Positions 44,681-53,855 are shown, numbered from the stretch's first letter. The stretch is DNA of 64,000 nucleotides from Streptomyces sp. NRRL S-646 (GCF_000720765.1 NZ_JODC01000011.1:444938-508937); one strand, 5' to 3'. Translations and numbers: made by a program. Notes: generated by a model not told the origin, from the letters alone.

Positions 44681-44722
44681 TGCGGTCCGGTCCCGGGTTT
44701 TCAGGCCCGGGACCGGACCGCA
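44681..44722 (-). terminator. Hairpin between pstS and pstC
   Basis: Perfect 17-bp arms (TGCGGTCCGGTCCCGGG and complement) lie just after the pstS stop. Partial termination here would give the excess of binding protein over permease seen in many pst operons. Confidence 0.85.
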
Positions 44723-44728
44723 CTCAGA

Positions 44729-45853
44729 TCAGCTCAGGCCCTCGATGGTGGTGCGGACCTTGGCGTTGATGTCGGCGGGGATGGGGGCGTACTTCAGGTT
44801 GGGCAGCAGGCCCTGGCCGTCCTCGGAGGCGATGTAGCGCAGGAACGCCTTGGTCGCCGGGAGGGTGTCGGCCTTGTTGCCCTTGTCGCAGACGATCTCG
44901 TAGGTGACCAGGGTGATCGGGTAGGCGCCGTCGGCCTTGGTCGCGTAGTTCAGCTTGAGCGACAGGTCCTTGCCCACGCCCACGACCTTCGCGTCGGCGA
45001 TGGCCTTGGTGGCGCTGTCGCTGCTCGGGGCGACCGGGGCGCTGGCACCGGTGTTGATGCTGACGGCCTTCACGCCGTCGGCGACGTAGGACAGCTCGAA
45101 GTAGCCGATGGCGCCGTTGGTCTGCTTGACCTGGGCGGCCACACCGGAGGACTGCGCGGCGGACTGGCCGCCCTTGGCCTGCCAGGCCTTACCACCGGAG
45201 TACGTCCAGTTGGTGGGCGTCGCGGCCTTGAGGTACTTGGTGAAGTTGTCCGTGGAGCCGGACTCGTCCGAGCGGTGGAACGCCTGGATCTTGAGGTCGG
45301 GCAGCTTGACGCCCTTGTTCAGCGCGGCGATCGCCGGGTCGTTCCACTTCGTGATCTTGCTGTCGAAGATCTTCGCAATGGTCGGAGCGTCCAGGACCAG
45401 GTTGTCCACGCCGGAGAGGTTGTAGCCGAGCGCGATCGGGCCGCCGACCATCGGGAGGTCGATGCCCTGGCCGCCAGTGCAGACCTTCTTGGAGGCGGTG
45501 ACCTCTTCGGGCTTCAGCGCCGAGTCGGAACCGGCGAAGGCGAGCTGGCCCTGGGTGAAGGAGGTGACACCCGCACCGGAACCGCCGGCCTTGTAGTTGA
45601 TCTGCACGCCGCAGGCCTTGGAGAACTGCGCCACCCACGCGTCGATCGCGTTCTTCTGCGCAGACGAGCCGTCGGACAGCAGCTGGCCCTTGGCGTTGTC
45701 GCACTTGATCGAGCTGGCGTTGCCCGTCGAGGACGCGCTGGCGCCGCCGCCGCTGCTGGTGTCGTCCGAGCCGCACGCCGTGAGGACCAGGGCGCTCGAC
45801 GCGGCGATGGCACCGAGGGCGATGGCCCGCCGATTCATGCGCTGAAGCTTCAC
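44729..45853 (-). CDS. pstS: Phosphate-binding lipoprotein PstS
   Basis: The 374-residue lipoprotein has a signal ending in the lipobox LTAC, a Ser/Gly linker, and a periplasmic-type phosphate-binding domain (SDESGSTDNF and GSGAGVTSF are phosphate-contact stretches). I choose GTG 45853 behind AAGGA; an ATG five codons downstream (MNRRAIAL) is an alternative. It is preceded by PHO boxes, so it is switched on by PhoP under phosphate limitation. Confidence 0.95.
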   Translation of the reverse strand: MKLQRMNRRAIALGAIAASSALVLTACGSDDTSSGGGASASSTGNASSIKCDNAKGQLLSDGSSAQKNAIDAWVAQFSKACGVQINYKAGGSGAGVTSFTQGQLAFAGSDSALKPEEVTASKKVCTGGQGIDLPMVGGPIALGYNLSGVDNLVLDAPTIAKIFDSKITKWNDPAIAALNKGVKLPDLKIQAFHRSDESGSTDNFTKYLKAATPTNWTYSGGKAWQAKGGQSAAQSSGVAAQVKQTNGAIGYFELSYVADGVKAVSINTGASAPVAPSSDSATKAIADAKVVGVGKDLSLKLNYATKADGAYPITLVTYEIVCDKGNKADTLPATKAFLRYIASEDGQGLLPNLKYAPIPADINAKVRTTIEGLS

Positions 45854-45978
45854 TTGAAAGAGTTCCTTCCAGGAGCCGCCGTCCTGAATTCGGCGGCGTG
45901 CAGGTTGAAGTCCTGGCGACGGAGGACGCACCTTCCCCAAGGCACGGCCCACATCGCGTAAGGCCGAAATTAGGCAGA

Positions 45979-46022
45979 CCAGGTGAAGGCGCCTACGGCC
46001 GGAAATGAACGGCAGGTGAACC
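45979..46022 (-). promoter_or_regulatory. PHO box of pstS (four 11-nt units)
   Basis: Read on the minus strand, four contiguous 11-base units occur: GGTTCACCTGC, CGTTCATTTCC, a degenerate third unit, and CCTTCACCTGG. This is the direct-repeat layout bound by PhoP in Streptomyces. It lies 126 bases from the pstS start and also faces the divergent flavoprotein gene. Confidence 0.9.
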
Positions 46023-46187
46023 CCTGCCGACGGTGTGGTTAGGTCACGGAACGCTTACGGGGAGAGCACACGAAGGTTCCGGCCCAGCGGGTGTCTCCCT
46101 CCACGGTGACACAGGAGTGACACTTCCGCCGGAACCCATGTGGTCGGCGAGCCGTCTCGTTCCCCGAGAGCTATCGGGAGGCGCAAC

Positions 46188-47747
46188 ATGGAACGTCGTA
46201 CGTTCATGGGAGGCGGCGCGGCCGCACTGGCGGCGGTCGCCACGGCCGCGTGCAGGGGCGGGTCCGCCGACGCGGACGCCAGCACCTCGTCGTCGTCCTC
46301 GTCCTCCTCCGGTACGGCGATCAGGTCCCAGTCCGCCGCGGCAGCCCCCGCGAACTGGACCGCGCTCTCCCGCGACCTCGACGGCGCCCTGATACGCCCG
46401 GGCGAGGCGACCTGGACCACGGCCCACCAGCTGTACAACACCCGCTTCGACGGCCTGAAGCCGGCGGCCGTGGCCTACGTCGCCCACGCCGACGACATAC
46501 GCACGACCCTCGCCTACGCCCGCGCCCACAACATCAAGGTCGCGATCCGCAACGGCGGCCACTCCTACGCGGGATGGTCCTCCGGCAACGGCAAGCTGAT
46601 CGTCGACGTCTCGAAGCTGAAGCAGATACGGGTGGGCGGCGGCCAGGCGGTGGTCGGCGCCGGCTCCAAGCTGATCGACGTCTACCGGGCGCTGACCGCG
46701 AAGGGCGTGACGATCCCCGCGGGCTCCTGCCCCTCGGTCGGTGTCTCGGGCCTGGTCCTGGGCGGCGGCCACGGCGTGGTCTCCCGGGCGTACGGCCTCA
46801 CTTGCGACAGCCTCACCCAGGCAACCCTGATCACGGCCGACGGCAAGCAGCTCGTGGCCAACGCGACCGAGAACAAGGACCTGTTCTGGGCCCTGCGCGG
46901 CGCGGGCAACGGCAACTTCGGCGTCGTGACGGAACTGCACTTCAAGACCCACCCGGCACCGCAGGCCGTCTCCGCGTATCTGACCTGGCCCTGGTCGAAG
47001 GCCGCCGCCGTGCTGAAGGCCTGGCAGGAGTGGGGCCCCGACCAGCCCGACGAGATCTGGTCCTCCTGCCACCTGGAGAACGGCGGCTCGCCCACCGTCT
47101 CGGTGGCGGCGTTCTCCATCGGTACATACGGAGAACTGCAGAACGCCCTCGACCGCCTGGTCTCCGCGGTCGGCTCACCGGCCCGCAGCGAAACGCTCAA
47201 GCGGCACACCTACGAGGGCGCGATGGAGGCATACGCGGGCTGCTCGTCCTTCCGCACCGAGGCCCAGTGCCACCTCCCCGGCTCCACCCCGAACCGCAAC
47301 CCGCAGGGCGCCCTGGGCCGGGAGACCTACACGGCCCGCTCGGACTTCTTCGACCGGTCGATCTCCTCGGCGGGCATCCAGACCCTGCTGCGGAACGTCA
47401 GCTCGGTCCCGGGCGGCGCGGGCAGCATCGCGCTGACGGCCCTGGGCGGCGCGGTCAACCGCGTCTCCCCCACCGCCACGGCCTTCGTCCACCGCCGCTC
47501 CCGGATGCTGGCCCAGTACCTGGCGTCCTGGCGCGCGGGCACCACAGGCTCAGCAGCCCAGACCTGGCTGACCAACACCCACAAGGCAATGCGCCCGTAC
47601 GCCTCGGGAGCGGCCTACCAGAACTACACGGACCCGACGCTGACGGACTGGCGGAAGGCGTACTACGGGGATGCGGCGACCCGCCTGTCCCAGGTGAAGA
47701 ACCAGTACGACCCGAACCGCTTCTTCACGTACCCGCAGGCGCTGTAG
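46188..47747 (+). CDS. Tat-exported FAD-linked oxidase (BBE family)
   Basis: The 519-residue protein has a Tat signal (MERRTFMGGG) and possibly a lipid-attached Cys (TAAC). The FAD domain carries His125 (RNGGHSYAG) and Cys181 (GSCPSVGVSG), the two residues that attach FAD covalently in bicovalent members such as berberine bridge enzyme and gluco-oligosaccharide oxidase. The BBE segment is at the C-terminus (YQNYTDP, NQYDPNRFF). It probably oxidises sugars or secondary metabolites outside the cell. GGGAGG precedes the ATG. Confidence 0.9.
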   Translation: MERRTFMGGGAAALAAVATAACRGGSADADASTSSSSSSSSGTAIRSQSAAAAPANWTALSRDLDGALIRPGEATWTTAHQLYNTRFDGLKPAAVAYVAHADDIRTTLAYARAHNIKVAIRNGGHSYAGWSSGNGKLIVDVSKLKQIRVGGGQAVVGAGSKLIDVYRALTAKGVTIPAGSCPSVGVSGLVLGGGHGVVSRAYGLTCDSLTQATLITADGKQLVANATENKDLFWALRGAGNGNFGVVTELHFKTHPAPQAVSAYLTWPWSKAAAVLKAWQEWGPDQPDEIWSSCHLENGGSPTVSVAAFSIGTYGELQNALDRLVSAVGSPARSETLKRHTYEGAMEAYAGCSSFRTEAQCHLPGSTPNRNPQGALGRETYTARSDFFDRSISSAGIQTLLRNVSSVPGGAGSIALTALGGAVNRVSPTATAFVHRRSRMLAQYLASWRAGTTGSAAQTWLTNTHKAMRPYASGAAYQNYTDPTLTDWRKAYYGDAATRLSQVKNQYDPNRFFTYPQAL

Positions 47748-47777
47748 CCGCCCCGCCCGCCTTGGATGCGGGCGTCA

Positions 47778-47796
47778 GTGCCGCTAAGGGCGGCAC
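47778..47796. terminator. Hairpin between convergent genes
   Basis: GTGCCGC and GCGGCAC pair around a 5-base loop between the flavoprotein and PAP2 stops. Confidence 0.6.
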
Positions 47797-47867
47797 CCGT
47801 CCCTAAGAGAGCGGCACCCCGCGCGCGGGCAAGCAACGCCCCCGTACGCCGGCCCACCCCGGGTCAC

Positions 47868-48575
47868 CTATGCAGCGAGGTCCCGCTCATCCGCCCCCAG
47901 GGCCTCATTCCGCGCCCCGGGGATCAACGCGCCCTGCCCTACGGCCGCCCGCCCAGGCTTCCGCACGAACCACCCACCCCAAGCCGACCCCTCAACGGCC
48001 TTCACCACAGGCGTAAGCAGCAGCATGGCAACCGGCGACAACAGCAACGCCACAGCCGTCCCGAGCGCAAACCCCCCGACCACATCAGTCGGATAGTGCA
48101 CACCCATATAAACCCGGCAAAACCCTTCGAGCAGCGCCAACCCGATCCCGACAGCCCCGAACTTCCGATTGGCGACAAACACCCCCACCGCCACAGCCAT
48201 GGTGATGGTCGCGTGATCGCTCACAAACGAGTAGTCGGTCTTCCCGGACACCAGAACATCAAGCCCGTCATGGGTACGAAACGGCCGAGGCCGCTCGACA
48301 AACCCCCGTATCGGCACATTCACCAGCACCGCCAACGCCGCAGCAACCGGCGCCCATACCAACGCGGCCACGGACGAAGCAGCGTCCTCGTCCCCCCGCC
48401 GCCGCACGGACGACCAGCACCACACCACCAGCAGCACCATGGCCAGCAGCAGCCCGTACTCACCGACGAAGGAGACGACCCGGTCGAGCCAGTGCGGCGC
48501 GTCCTTGGCCAGGCCATTGATGTCGTAGAGCAGGTCGACGTCGGGGTTCGACCCGGATTCGGCGAGTCCAGCCAT
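47868..48575 (-). CDS. PAP2-family membrane phosphatase
   Basis: The 235-residue membrane protein has about six helices. The phosphatase motifs are VERPRPF, FVSDHAT in place of the usual PSGH, and CRVYMGVHYPTD with the catalytic His. Members hydrolyse undecaprenyl diphosphate or phosphatidate. The expected Lys of the first motif seems replaced by Arg. Third positions hold more A and T than in neighbouring genes, so it may be a later arrival or weakly expressed. The ATG is at 48575. Confidence 0.83.
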   Translation of the reverse strand: MAGLAESGSNPDVDLLYDINGLAKDAPHWLDRVVSFVGEYGLLLAMVLLVVWCWSSVRRRGDEDAASSVAALVWAPVAAALAVLVNVPIRGFVERPRPFRTHDGLDVLVSGKTDYSFVSDHATITMAVAVGVFVANRKFGAVGIGLALLEGFCRVYMGVHYPTDVVGGFALGTAVALLLSPVAMLLLTPVVKAVEGSAWGGWFVRKPGRAAVGQGALIPGARNEALGADERDLAA

Positions 48576-48793
48576 GGTGCTGCGGCCCCTTCGTCGTCTG
48601 CTGCCGGACGTACTCGCGCACGCCCGCTTACCCACCCCCGTGGTTGTAGGTCATGTCGTGGACAGCCACCGGGATGACTGTCGGATGACTACGAGAACAG
48701 GAACGCACGGTCCCAGTCACTACGTTCCACACTCCACCGAATGATCACGCAGACGTTATCGAAGAGAGACTCATCTCTGCAGCTCAGGGGGTG

Positions 48794-48815
48794 GGTTCAC
48801 GCTCGGTTCACACCG
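48794..48815 (+). promoter_or_regulatory. Two PHO-box-like direct repeats
   Basis: GGTTCACGCTC and GGTTCACACCG stand in tandem at exactly 11 bases, and both match the PHO-box half. They overlap the 3' end of the hydrolase gene, 219 bases upstream of the PAP2 start, in the orientation opposite to that gene. Confidence 0.4.
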
Positions 48816-49809
48816 TGGTGGGCAGTGCTTTCGCGCCATCTTCGGTGACTCGCGTGGCTCCGAAGTACTCGGAGGTGTCGATGGGGTCGAACCGGATCAC
48901 CGCGCCCGTCCTCGGCGCGTCGATCATGTACCCGCCACCCACATAGATCCCCACGTGGTGGATGGCCCGGGAGTCGGTGGGGTCCTGGGAGAAGAACACG
49001 AGATCGCCGGGCAGTAGCTCGTCCCGCTTCGGGTGCGGTCCGGCGTTGTACTGGTCGTTGGCCACCCGCGGCAGCGTGATCCCGACACTCTCGTACGCGG
49101 CCTTGGTCAGCCCCGAGCAGTCAAAACGCCCGTTGTCCTCGGCGGTCCCGTTGCCGCCCCACAGATAGGGCGTGCCGAGCTTCTTCTGCGCGTAGTAGAT
49201 GGCCCCCGCGGCCTGCTTGCTGGGATCCACCCGGCTGACGGGCGCGGCGAAGCTCTCCTCGAGCGTAGTGATCGTCTTGACGTAGTTCTGGGTCTCCTTG
49301 TACGGCGGCACGCCGCCGTACTTGATCACCGCGTAGGACCCCGCGTTGTACGAGGCGAGCATGTTTTCAGTCAGATTCCCGGGCACGTCCTTGACGTACG
49401 AGGCGAGCTGGCAGTCGTAGGAGGCGGCGGACGGAATGGCATCCGCCGGGTCCCAGACGTTCTTGACCCCGTCCCCGTTGCCGTCGACACCGTGCGTGGC
49501 CCAGGTGCCGGGGATGAACTGCGCTATCCCTTCCGCGGCCGCCGCACTCCTGGCGTTCGGATTGAACCCGCTCTCCTGGTAGAGCTGGGCGGCGAGCAGC
49601 GCGGGGTTGAGGGCGGGGCAGAGGTTGCCCCACCTCTGCACGATGGCCGAGTACGCGGCGGGCACGGCCCCCTTGGCCAACGCCTTGGTCCCGCCGCCCA
49701 CCCCGTTGACGAGGTTCCCGGCGACGACGTACACCCCGACGACGAGCAGCATGACGAAGGACAGGGCAGAGCCGACGGAAACGCCGGCAATGATCCACGC
49801 CTTACGCAC
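48808..49809 (-). CDS. Lytic transglycosylase-NlpC/P60 cell-wall hydrolase
   Basis: The 333-residue protein has an N-terminal membrane anchor (about 7-32), a transglycosylase domain (QLYQESGFNPNARS with catalytic Glu, GIAQFIPGTW), and a C-terminal NlpC/P60 endopeptidase with Cys in FDCSGL and His in HHVGIYVGG. It can cut both glycan strands and peptide stems. Two-domain hydrolases of this kind often open the wall for conjugation systems, and a type IV-like operon lies 6 kb away, so a partnership is possible but unproven. Confidence 0.88.
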   Translation of the reverse strand: MRKAWIIAGVSVGSALSFVMLLVVGVYVVAGNLVNGVGGGTKALAKGAVPAAYSAIVQRWGNLCPALNPALLAAQLYQESGFNPNARSAAAAEGIAQFIPGTWATHGVDGNGDGVKNVWDPADAIPSAASYDCQLASYVKDVPGNLTENMLASYNAGSYAVIKYGGVPPYKETQNYVKTITTLEESFAAPVSRVDPSKQAAGAIYYAQKKLGTPYLWGGNGTAEDNGRFDCSGLTKAAYESVGITLPRVANDQYNAGPHPKRDELLPGDLVFFSQDPTDSRAIHHVGIYVGGGYMIDAPRTGAVIRFDPIDTSEYFGATRVTEDGAKALPTTV

Positions 49810-50021
49810 CGTCAGCCGCCCCTCACCGCCCGGTAGTCCGATAGCCCACGTCAGTCTAGGGGCGCGTCCGGTGTTTCCGGGTGATCACACAGAAGGAGAA
49901 ACAGACGGAGAAACTGCACGCGGAAAGGCCATACCCATCCCCTGCCAACAGGCATGCACCGCAAGGTGGTTACGCGCCAAATGGCGCCCGATATCCGCCT
50001 TGTGGCGCGCCCCGCCGGCCG

Positions 50022-50795
50022 TCAGCCGGTCGCGTCCCGATACAGCTCGGCCACTTCCGCTCCGAACACCACGCTGTACGAGATGTCGTCCGTGCTCCCG
50101 CCCTTCTCGTGCCCGCCCAGGATCCCGACGACCGCCTTGTCCCCGTTGACCCAGGGACTGCCGCTGGTTCCTCCCGCAAGGCCGGGACAGTAGATCCGCT
50201 GCTGGGTACGGCTGTGCACGGTCGGTCTGTTGGTACAGCTGACGGGCACTTCCCGGGAGTTGGGATACCCGGTGATGGTGACGGCGGTGGCCCCGGTCGC
50301 CATACCGGCCACGAAGGGGTTCCCGCCGACGGCGTCCTCGACGCCCTTCCCGCCCTTGTTTTCGACGACGGCAAAGGCGACGTCACTGTCCTCGTGCTGC
50401 CCCTTGGCCCACCCGTCAGGCAGGAACACCTTCCGCACCGTCCACACCCCGTACGGCGCCCGGCCCGCCCGGTACCCGGGCACGAAGACGAGGTCCCCGT
50501 CCTTGCTCCCGCCCAGACAGTGGGCCGCGGTGACGATGAGATTGCGGCGCGGGCTGTACACGACGGAGGCGGTGCAGAAGTGCCCGCCGGCCAGTGAGGA
50601 TCTTCGGTCGGCGTCGAAGAGGGCCCCGACCTTCCTGGACTGCGCGTTGTCCGACGCGACGGCGGTGACCCCGAGGGGTCCCGGCCCGTCATCCGCATTG
50701 GCGAGGGAAGCGGAGGTGAGCGCCGGCACAAGGAGCACGACGGCCGCGCACAGGGGACTGGTGACACGCCTGCTGATGCGTGGGATGCGCTTCAT
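50022..50795 (-). CDS. Secreted trypsin-like serine protease
   Basis: The 257-residue protein has a signal peptide (MKRIPRISRRV start, cleavage near SLANA) and a chymotrypsin fold with His in VTAAHC, Asp in EDSDVAF and Ser in GGTSGSPW. Cysteines are placed for at least one disulfide. The ATG at 50795 is chosen over an ATG 48 bases upstream. It is exported; substrate unknown. Confidence 0.87.
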   Translation of the reverse strand: MKRIPRISRRVTSPLCAAVVLLVPALTSASLANADDGPGPLGVTAVASDNAQSRKVGALFDADRRSSLAGGHFCTASVVYSPRRNLIVTAAHCLGGSKDGDLVFVPGYRAGRAPYGVWTVRKVFLPDGWAKGQHEDSDVAFAVVENKGGKGVEDAVGGNPFVAGMATGATAVTITGYPNSREVPVSCTNRPTVHSRTQQRIYCPGLAGGTSGSPWVNGDKAVVGILGGHEKGGSTDDISYSVVFGAEVAELYRDATG

Positions 50796-50839
50796 CGGCA
50801 CCCACTGTGGCCGACGAAGGTGAGAAAAAGGTCTGCCGT

Positions 50840-51091
50840 TCACTTGGATCTCTCCGTGAACGATCCTTCCTGCGGCCGCGCCCTCAGGTACATGGAAGCC
50901 TCGGACGATACGGACATCGCTCGCTGCCTCCGTCCCTCCTCCTCGCCGGCTGCACGAGCGGGGTCACTGGGAGGTCCGAGATCCCGCTCAGCGTCGAATC
51001 CACCGTACTGTGCGACCTGCTCCCCCGCCTCCGCGTCACGCTCCGCACACGCGCCCGCAGCCCTCCTGCCCCACGACTCCACCTTTGCCAC
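50840..51091 (-). CDS. Doubtful 83-aa ORF
   Basis: A frame starting at a GTG behind GGGAGG encodes a very hydrophilic Glu/Ala/Arg-rich product. Third-position GC is lower than in sure genes, and it lies just downstream of a decayed gene, so it may be pseudogene text. The rest of 50796-51124 shows nothing recognisable. Confidence 0.25.
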   Translation of the reverse strand: MAKVESWGRRAAGACAERDAEAGEQVAQYGGFDAERDLGPPSDPARAAGEEEGRRQRAMSVSSEASMYLRARPQEGSFTERSK

Positions 51092-51124
51092 AACACCCTC
51101 CCATCACTCTCCGAACCCACACCA

Positions 51125-51405
51125 TCACGTTAGGCCACCGGACTGACATTCGGCCCACAGCAGCTTCCCGCCCCTCGACGCGGCGAGCTCCCGCAGCACG
51201 GAAACCCCGACCGAGTCCGCAAAGGCCGCACGAGCTGCAGCCCACGCCCACCTTCGGCGCCTTCTGCGGCTACGGCGGGTTCAGCCCGGAACCCGTACGG
51301 GACGCGGAGGTCCGTGTCCCGTACGGCCACCCGGAGCCGCCCGGATTCCATGAGCACGACACGGAGGGCGTACGGGCCCCGGGTATGACACGGCGCGAAC
51401 GCTAG
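51125..51405 (-). pseudogene. Frameshifted HATPase_c_2 regulator remnant
   Basis: The minus strand encodes the C-terminal half of a SpoIIAB/RsbW-like ATP-binding protein in two frames. One frame reads HTRGPYALRVVLMESG, RLRVAVRDTD (G1-like box) and GGRGLQLVRPL (G2-like box). After a frameshift near 51205-51235 another frame continues ADSVGVSVLRELAASRG to KLLWAEC and the stop. The N-terminal half is missing, cut off where the adjacent lipoprotein gene ends. Such proteins are abundant in Streptomyces, so this is probably one decayed copy. Confidence 0.7.
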
Positions 51406-51412
51406 GGATCAC

Positions 51413-51988
51413 TCAGAAAACCGATTTCCCCCCGGCCGGAGTGACCGCATACCACTCCCCGTCCTTCCCCTGCCCGTTCAGCTGCCCCGCCCCCGTATCC
51501 CCCACATACCGGTACAACGGCCACCCCCCGAGGGTGAGTTGCTTCCTGCCGTCACGGTGGACCGTGCCGAGAAGACTCTTCTCCACACCCACCGTCTGCA
51601 CGGAGTCAGGCACGATGACCGGAATCCACGTCTTCACGCATGCACCCGCACACGTCCACCTGGACGGATTCGGCCTGTCCTTGTCGTAGCGGTAGAGGGT
51701 CGCCCCGGTGCCGTCGGTGACCACGCTGCCCCCGCCCTTGACGGCCTCGGCCCTCACCGTGGCCGTCTGCCCGCTCCCGGAGTCCCCGCCACCGGCCGGC
51801 GCCGAGGTCGCCGGCGCCGACGCCGCCGACGTGACCGGCGCGACGCCGGCAGCGCTCGTACCGGAGGCGTCACTGTTCGACGAGTCGCACGCCGCCAGCA
51901 GGAAGGCGCAGACGAGGCCGGCGGCCGACGCGAGGACGATGCGGTGCTGGATCACAGGATTGCTCTTCTTCGGAGTCGCCATCCACAT
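51413..51988 (-). CDS. Secreted-repeat lipoprotein
   Basis: The 191-residue protein has a lipoprotein signal with lipobox LLAAC, an Ala/Ser/Thr-rich linker, and two units of the secreted repeat family (COG4315): GTGATLYRYDKDRPNPSRW with CAGACVKTW, and GGWPLYRYVGDTGAGQ. These small domains occur on actinobacterial surface lipoproteins; their ligand is unknown. ATGs at 51988 and 51982 are both possible and neither has a ribosome site, so leaderless initiation may occur. Confidence 0.82.
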   Translation of the reverse strand: MWMATPKKSNPVIQHRIVLASAAGLVCAFLLAACDSSNSDASGTSAAGVAPVTSAASAPATSAPAGGGDSGSGQTATVRAEAVKGGGSVVTDGTGATLYRYDKDRPNPSRWTCAGACVKTWIPVIVPDSVQTVGVEKSLLGTVHRDGRKQLTLGGWPLYRYVGDTGAGQLNGQGKDGEWYAVTPAGGKSVF

Positions 51989-52213
51989 GCCAACTACATA
52001 CGTAGGCCAACTCCCGCCCTCTCAGACGCCGATGCCACATGACACAGACTTGACCCCCGCCCTTCCCAAGCAGAGCCGACCACAGCCGGGGACGTGACGC
52101 GCGTAAACCTGTCCCCCACCTGTCCGAATGCTGTGCGCGAAGTCAAGCCACCCCCAACCCCCCTCCATCGCACCGCCATTGAGCAGCAATCCGCCAACCC
52201 CCTTCAGTAATGC

Positions 52214-52260
52214 GGAAGTCAGTATTCCGAAACTGCCTTGTTTGTCGCGTACTCAACAAG
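52214..52260 (+). promoter_or_regulatory. Conserved element upstream of S53 peptidase 1
   Basis: A 47-base element (starts GGAAGTCAG, ends TCGCGTACTCAACAAG) lies 91 bases before the peptidase start. Nearly the same element precedes the second S53 gene. It contains GGAA...TTCC and an inverted repeat CTTGTT/CAACAAG. The remaining part of the 363-base gap (51989-52213) shows no gene and should hold the lipoprotein promoter. Confidence 0.75.
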
Positions 52261-52351
52261 CGATGGTCTACGCGGGTCGCCGCCCCTGCCGGACACCCCC
52301 GGCAGTCCCCCCACCGCAGGCCTCTGCCCACCACTCCCAGGAGGCTGTACG

Positions 52352-53725
52352 TTGCGTACGACCACCCCCAACTCCCCCCACATATCCGACAGATGGCGCC
52401 GGATCGGCTCGGCCGCCGCGGCCACCGCAGCGCTGGTCCTCGCCGGATTCGGCACCGCGGTCCAGGCGAACGCCGCCACCACGACCACGACGGCCGCCCA
52501 CAAGGTGAGCACCAAGGCGATCGCCGCGCAGGTCGCCAAGGCCCACGTGCAGTACACGAAGGCCTGTGGCGCGACCCCGAAGAAGGGCTACGCCGCGTGC
52601 AACGCCCTGCGCGTCACCGGCGGCACCACGGCCTTCATGGAGAAGCAGGCCGCGCTCAAGGGCGTCGCCCCCAAGACCATCAAGCCGAACGCCGCCACCG
52701 ACGACCCGACGGGTTACGGCCCGAGCGACATCCAGTCGGCGTACGGCCTGACGGACGCGGCCTCCTCCAACGGCTCCGGCGAGACCGTCGCCATCGTCGA
52801 CGCCTACGACGACCCGAACGCCGAGGCAGACCTGGCCACTTACCGTTCGTACTACGGCCTGTCGGACTGCACGACCGACAACGGCTGCTTCAGCAAGGTC
52901 TCCCAGACCGGCTCCACGACCTCCCTCCCCTCCGCCGACAGCGGCTGGGCCGGTGAGATCTCCCTCGACCTCGACATGGTCAGCGCGACCTGCCCGAACT
53001 GCAACATCCTCCTCGTCGAGGCCAAGTCGGCGTCCGACGCCAACCTGGGTACGGCCGTGAACGAGGCCGTCAAGCTCGGCGCCAAGTTCGTGTCCAACAG
53101 CTACGGCGGCTCCGAGTCCTCCTCGGACACGACGTACGACTCCTCGTACTACAACCACCCGGGCGTCGCCATCACGGCGAGCGCCGGCGACAGCGGCTAC
53201 GGCGCCGAATACCCGGCCGCCTCGAAGTACGTGACAGCAGTCGGCGGCACCAAGCTCTCGACGTCCTCCAACAGCCGCGGCTGGACCGAGAGCGTCTGGA
53301 ACACCAGCAGCACAGAAGGCACCGGCTCCGGCTGCTCCTCGTACGACGCGAAGCCCTCCTGGCAGACCGACACCGGCTGCACCAAGCGCATGATCGGTGA
53401 CGTCTCCGCGGTCGCCGACCCCGCCACCGGCGTCTCCGTCTACGACACCTACGGCTCCGACGGCACCGGCTGGAACACCTACGGCGGCACCAGCGCCTCG
53501 TCCCCGCTCATCGCATCGGTCTACGCCCTCGCCGGCACCCCGGGCAGCAGCGACTACCCGGCGCAGTACCCCTACAAGGCGGCCGGCACCTCCGCCCTCA
53601 ACGACGTGACGAGCGGCAGCAACGGCTCCTGCTCCACCAGCTACTTCTGCACCGCGAAGTCCGGCTACGACGGCCCGACCGGCTGGGGCACCCCCGAGGG
53701 CCTCGACGCCTTCACGGCGAGCTGA
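52352..53725 (+). CDS. Secreted S53 (sedolisin-like) peptidase 1
   Basis: The 457-residue serine-carboxyl peptidase has a signal peptide (DRWRRIGSAAAATAALVL core) and the S53 catalytic set: Glu202 and Asp206 (GEISLDLDM), oxyanion Asp280 (SAGDSGYG) and Ser381 (GGTSASSP). DVTSGSNG near the end is the calcium site type. The propeptide is very short compared with classical sedolisins. The likely start is TTG 52352, eight bases after AGGAGG; the paralogue has ATG at the same place. Sedolisins usually work at acidic pH. Confidence 0.87.
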   Translation: MRTTTPNSPHISDRWRRIGSAAAATAALVLAGFGTAVQANAATTTTTAAHKVSTKAIAAQVAKAHVQYTKACGATPKKGYAACNALRVTGGTTAFMEKQAALKGVAPKTIKPNAATDDPTGYGPSDIQSAYGLTDAASSNGSGETVAIVDAYDDPNAEADLATYRSYYGLSDCTTDNGCFSKVSQTGSTTSLPSADSGWAGEISLDLDMVSATCPNCNILLVEAKSASDANLGTAVNEAVKLGAKFVSNSYGGSESSSDTTYDSSYYNHPGVAITASAGDSGYGAEYPAASKYVTAVGGTKLSTSSNSRGWTESVWNTSSTEGTGSGCSSYDAKPSWQTDTGCTKRMIGDVSAVADPATGVSVYDTYGSDGTGWNTYGGTSASSPLIASVYALAGTPGSSDYPAQYPYKAAGTSALNDVTSGSNGSCSTSYFCTAKSGYDGPTGWGTPEGLDAFTAS

Positions 53726-53804
53726 CAGCAGTAGGCAGCACGACCACCCCGTCGGGTCACGGGGAGCCGCCGGAACGAGGGAGTACGTGGGGCCTCCTCG
53801 GCGG

Positions 53805-53855
53805 CACGGAAAGGGAAACGGGTCACGGCAGCCGGTCGCGGCCCGTTTTCCCGTG
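53805..53855 (+). terminator. Hairpin after S53 peptidase 1
   Basis: The strands GGGAAACGGG and CCCGTTTTCCC, extended by GCACGG/CCGTGC, form an imperfect stem 80 bases after the stop. Confidence 0.5.
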
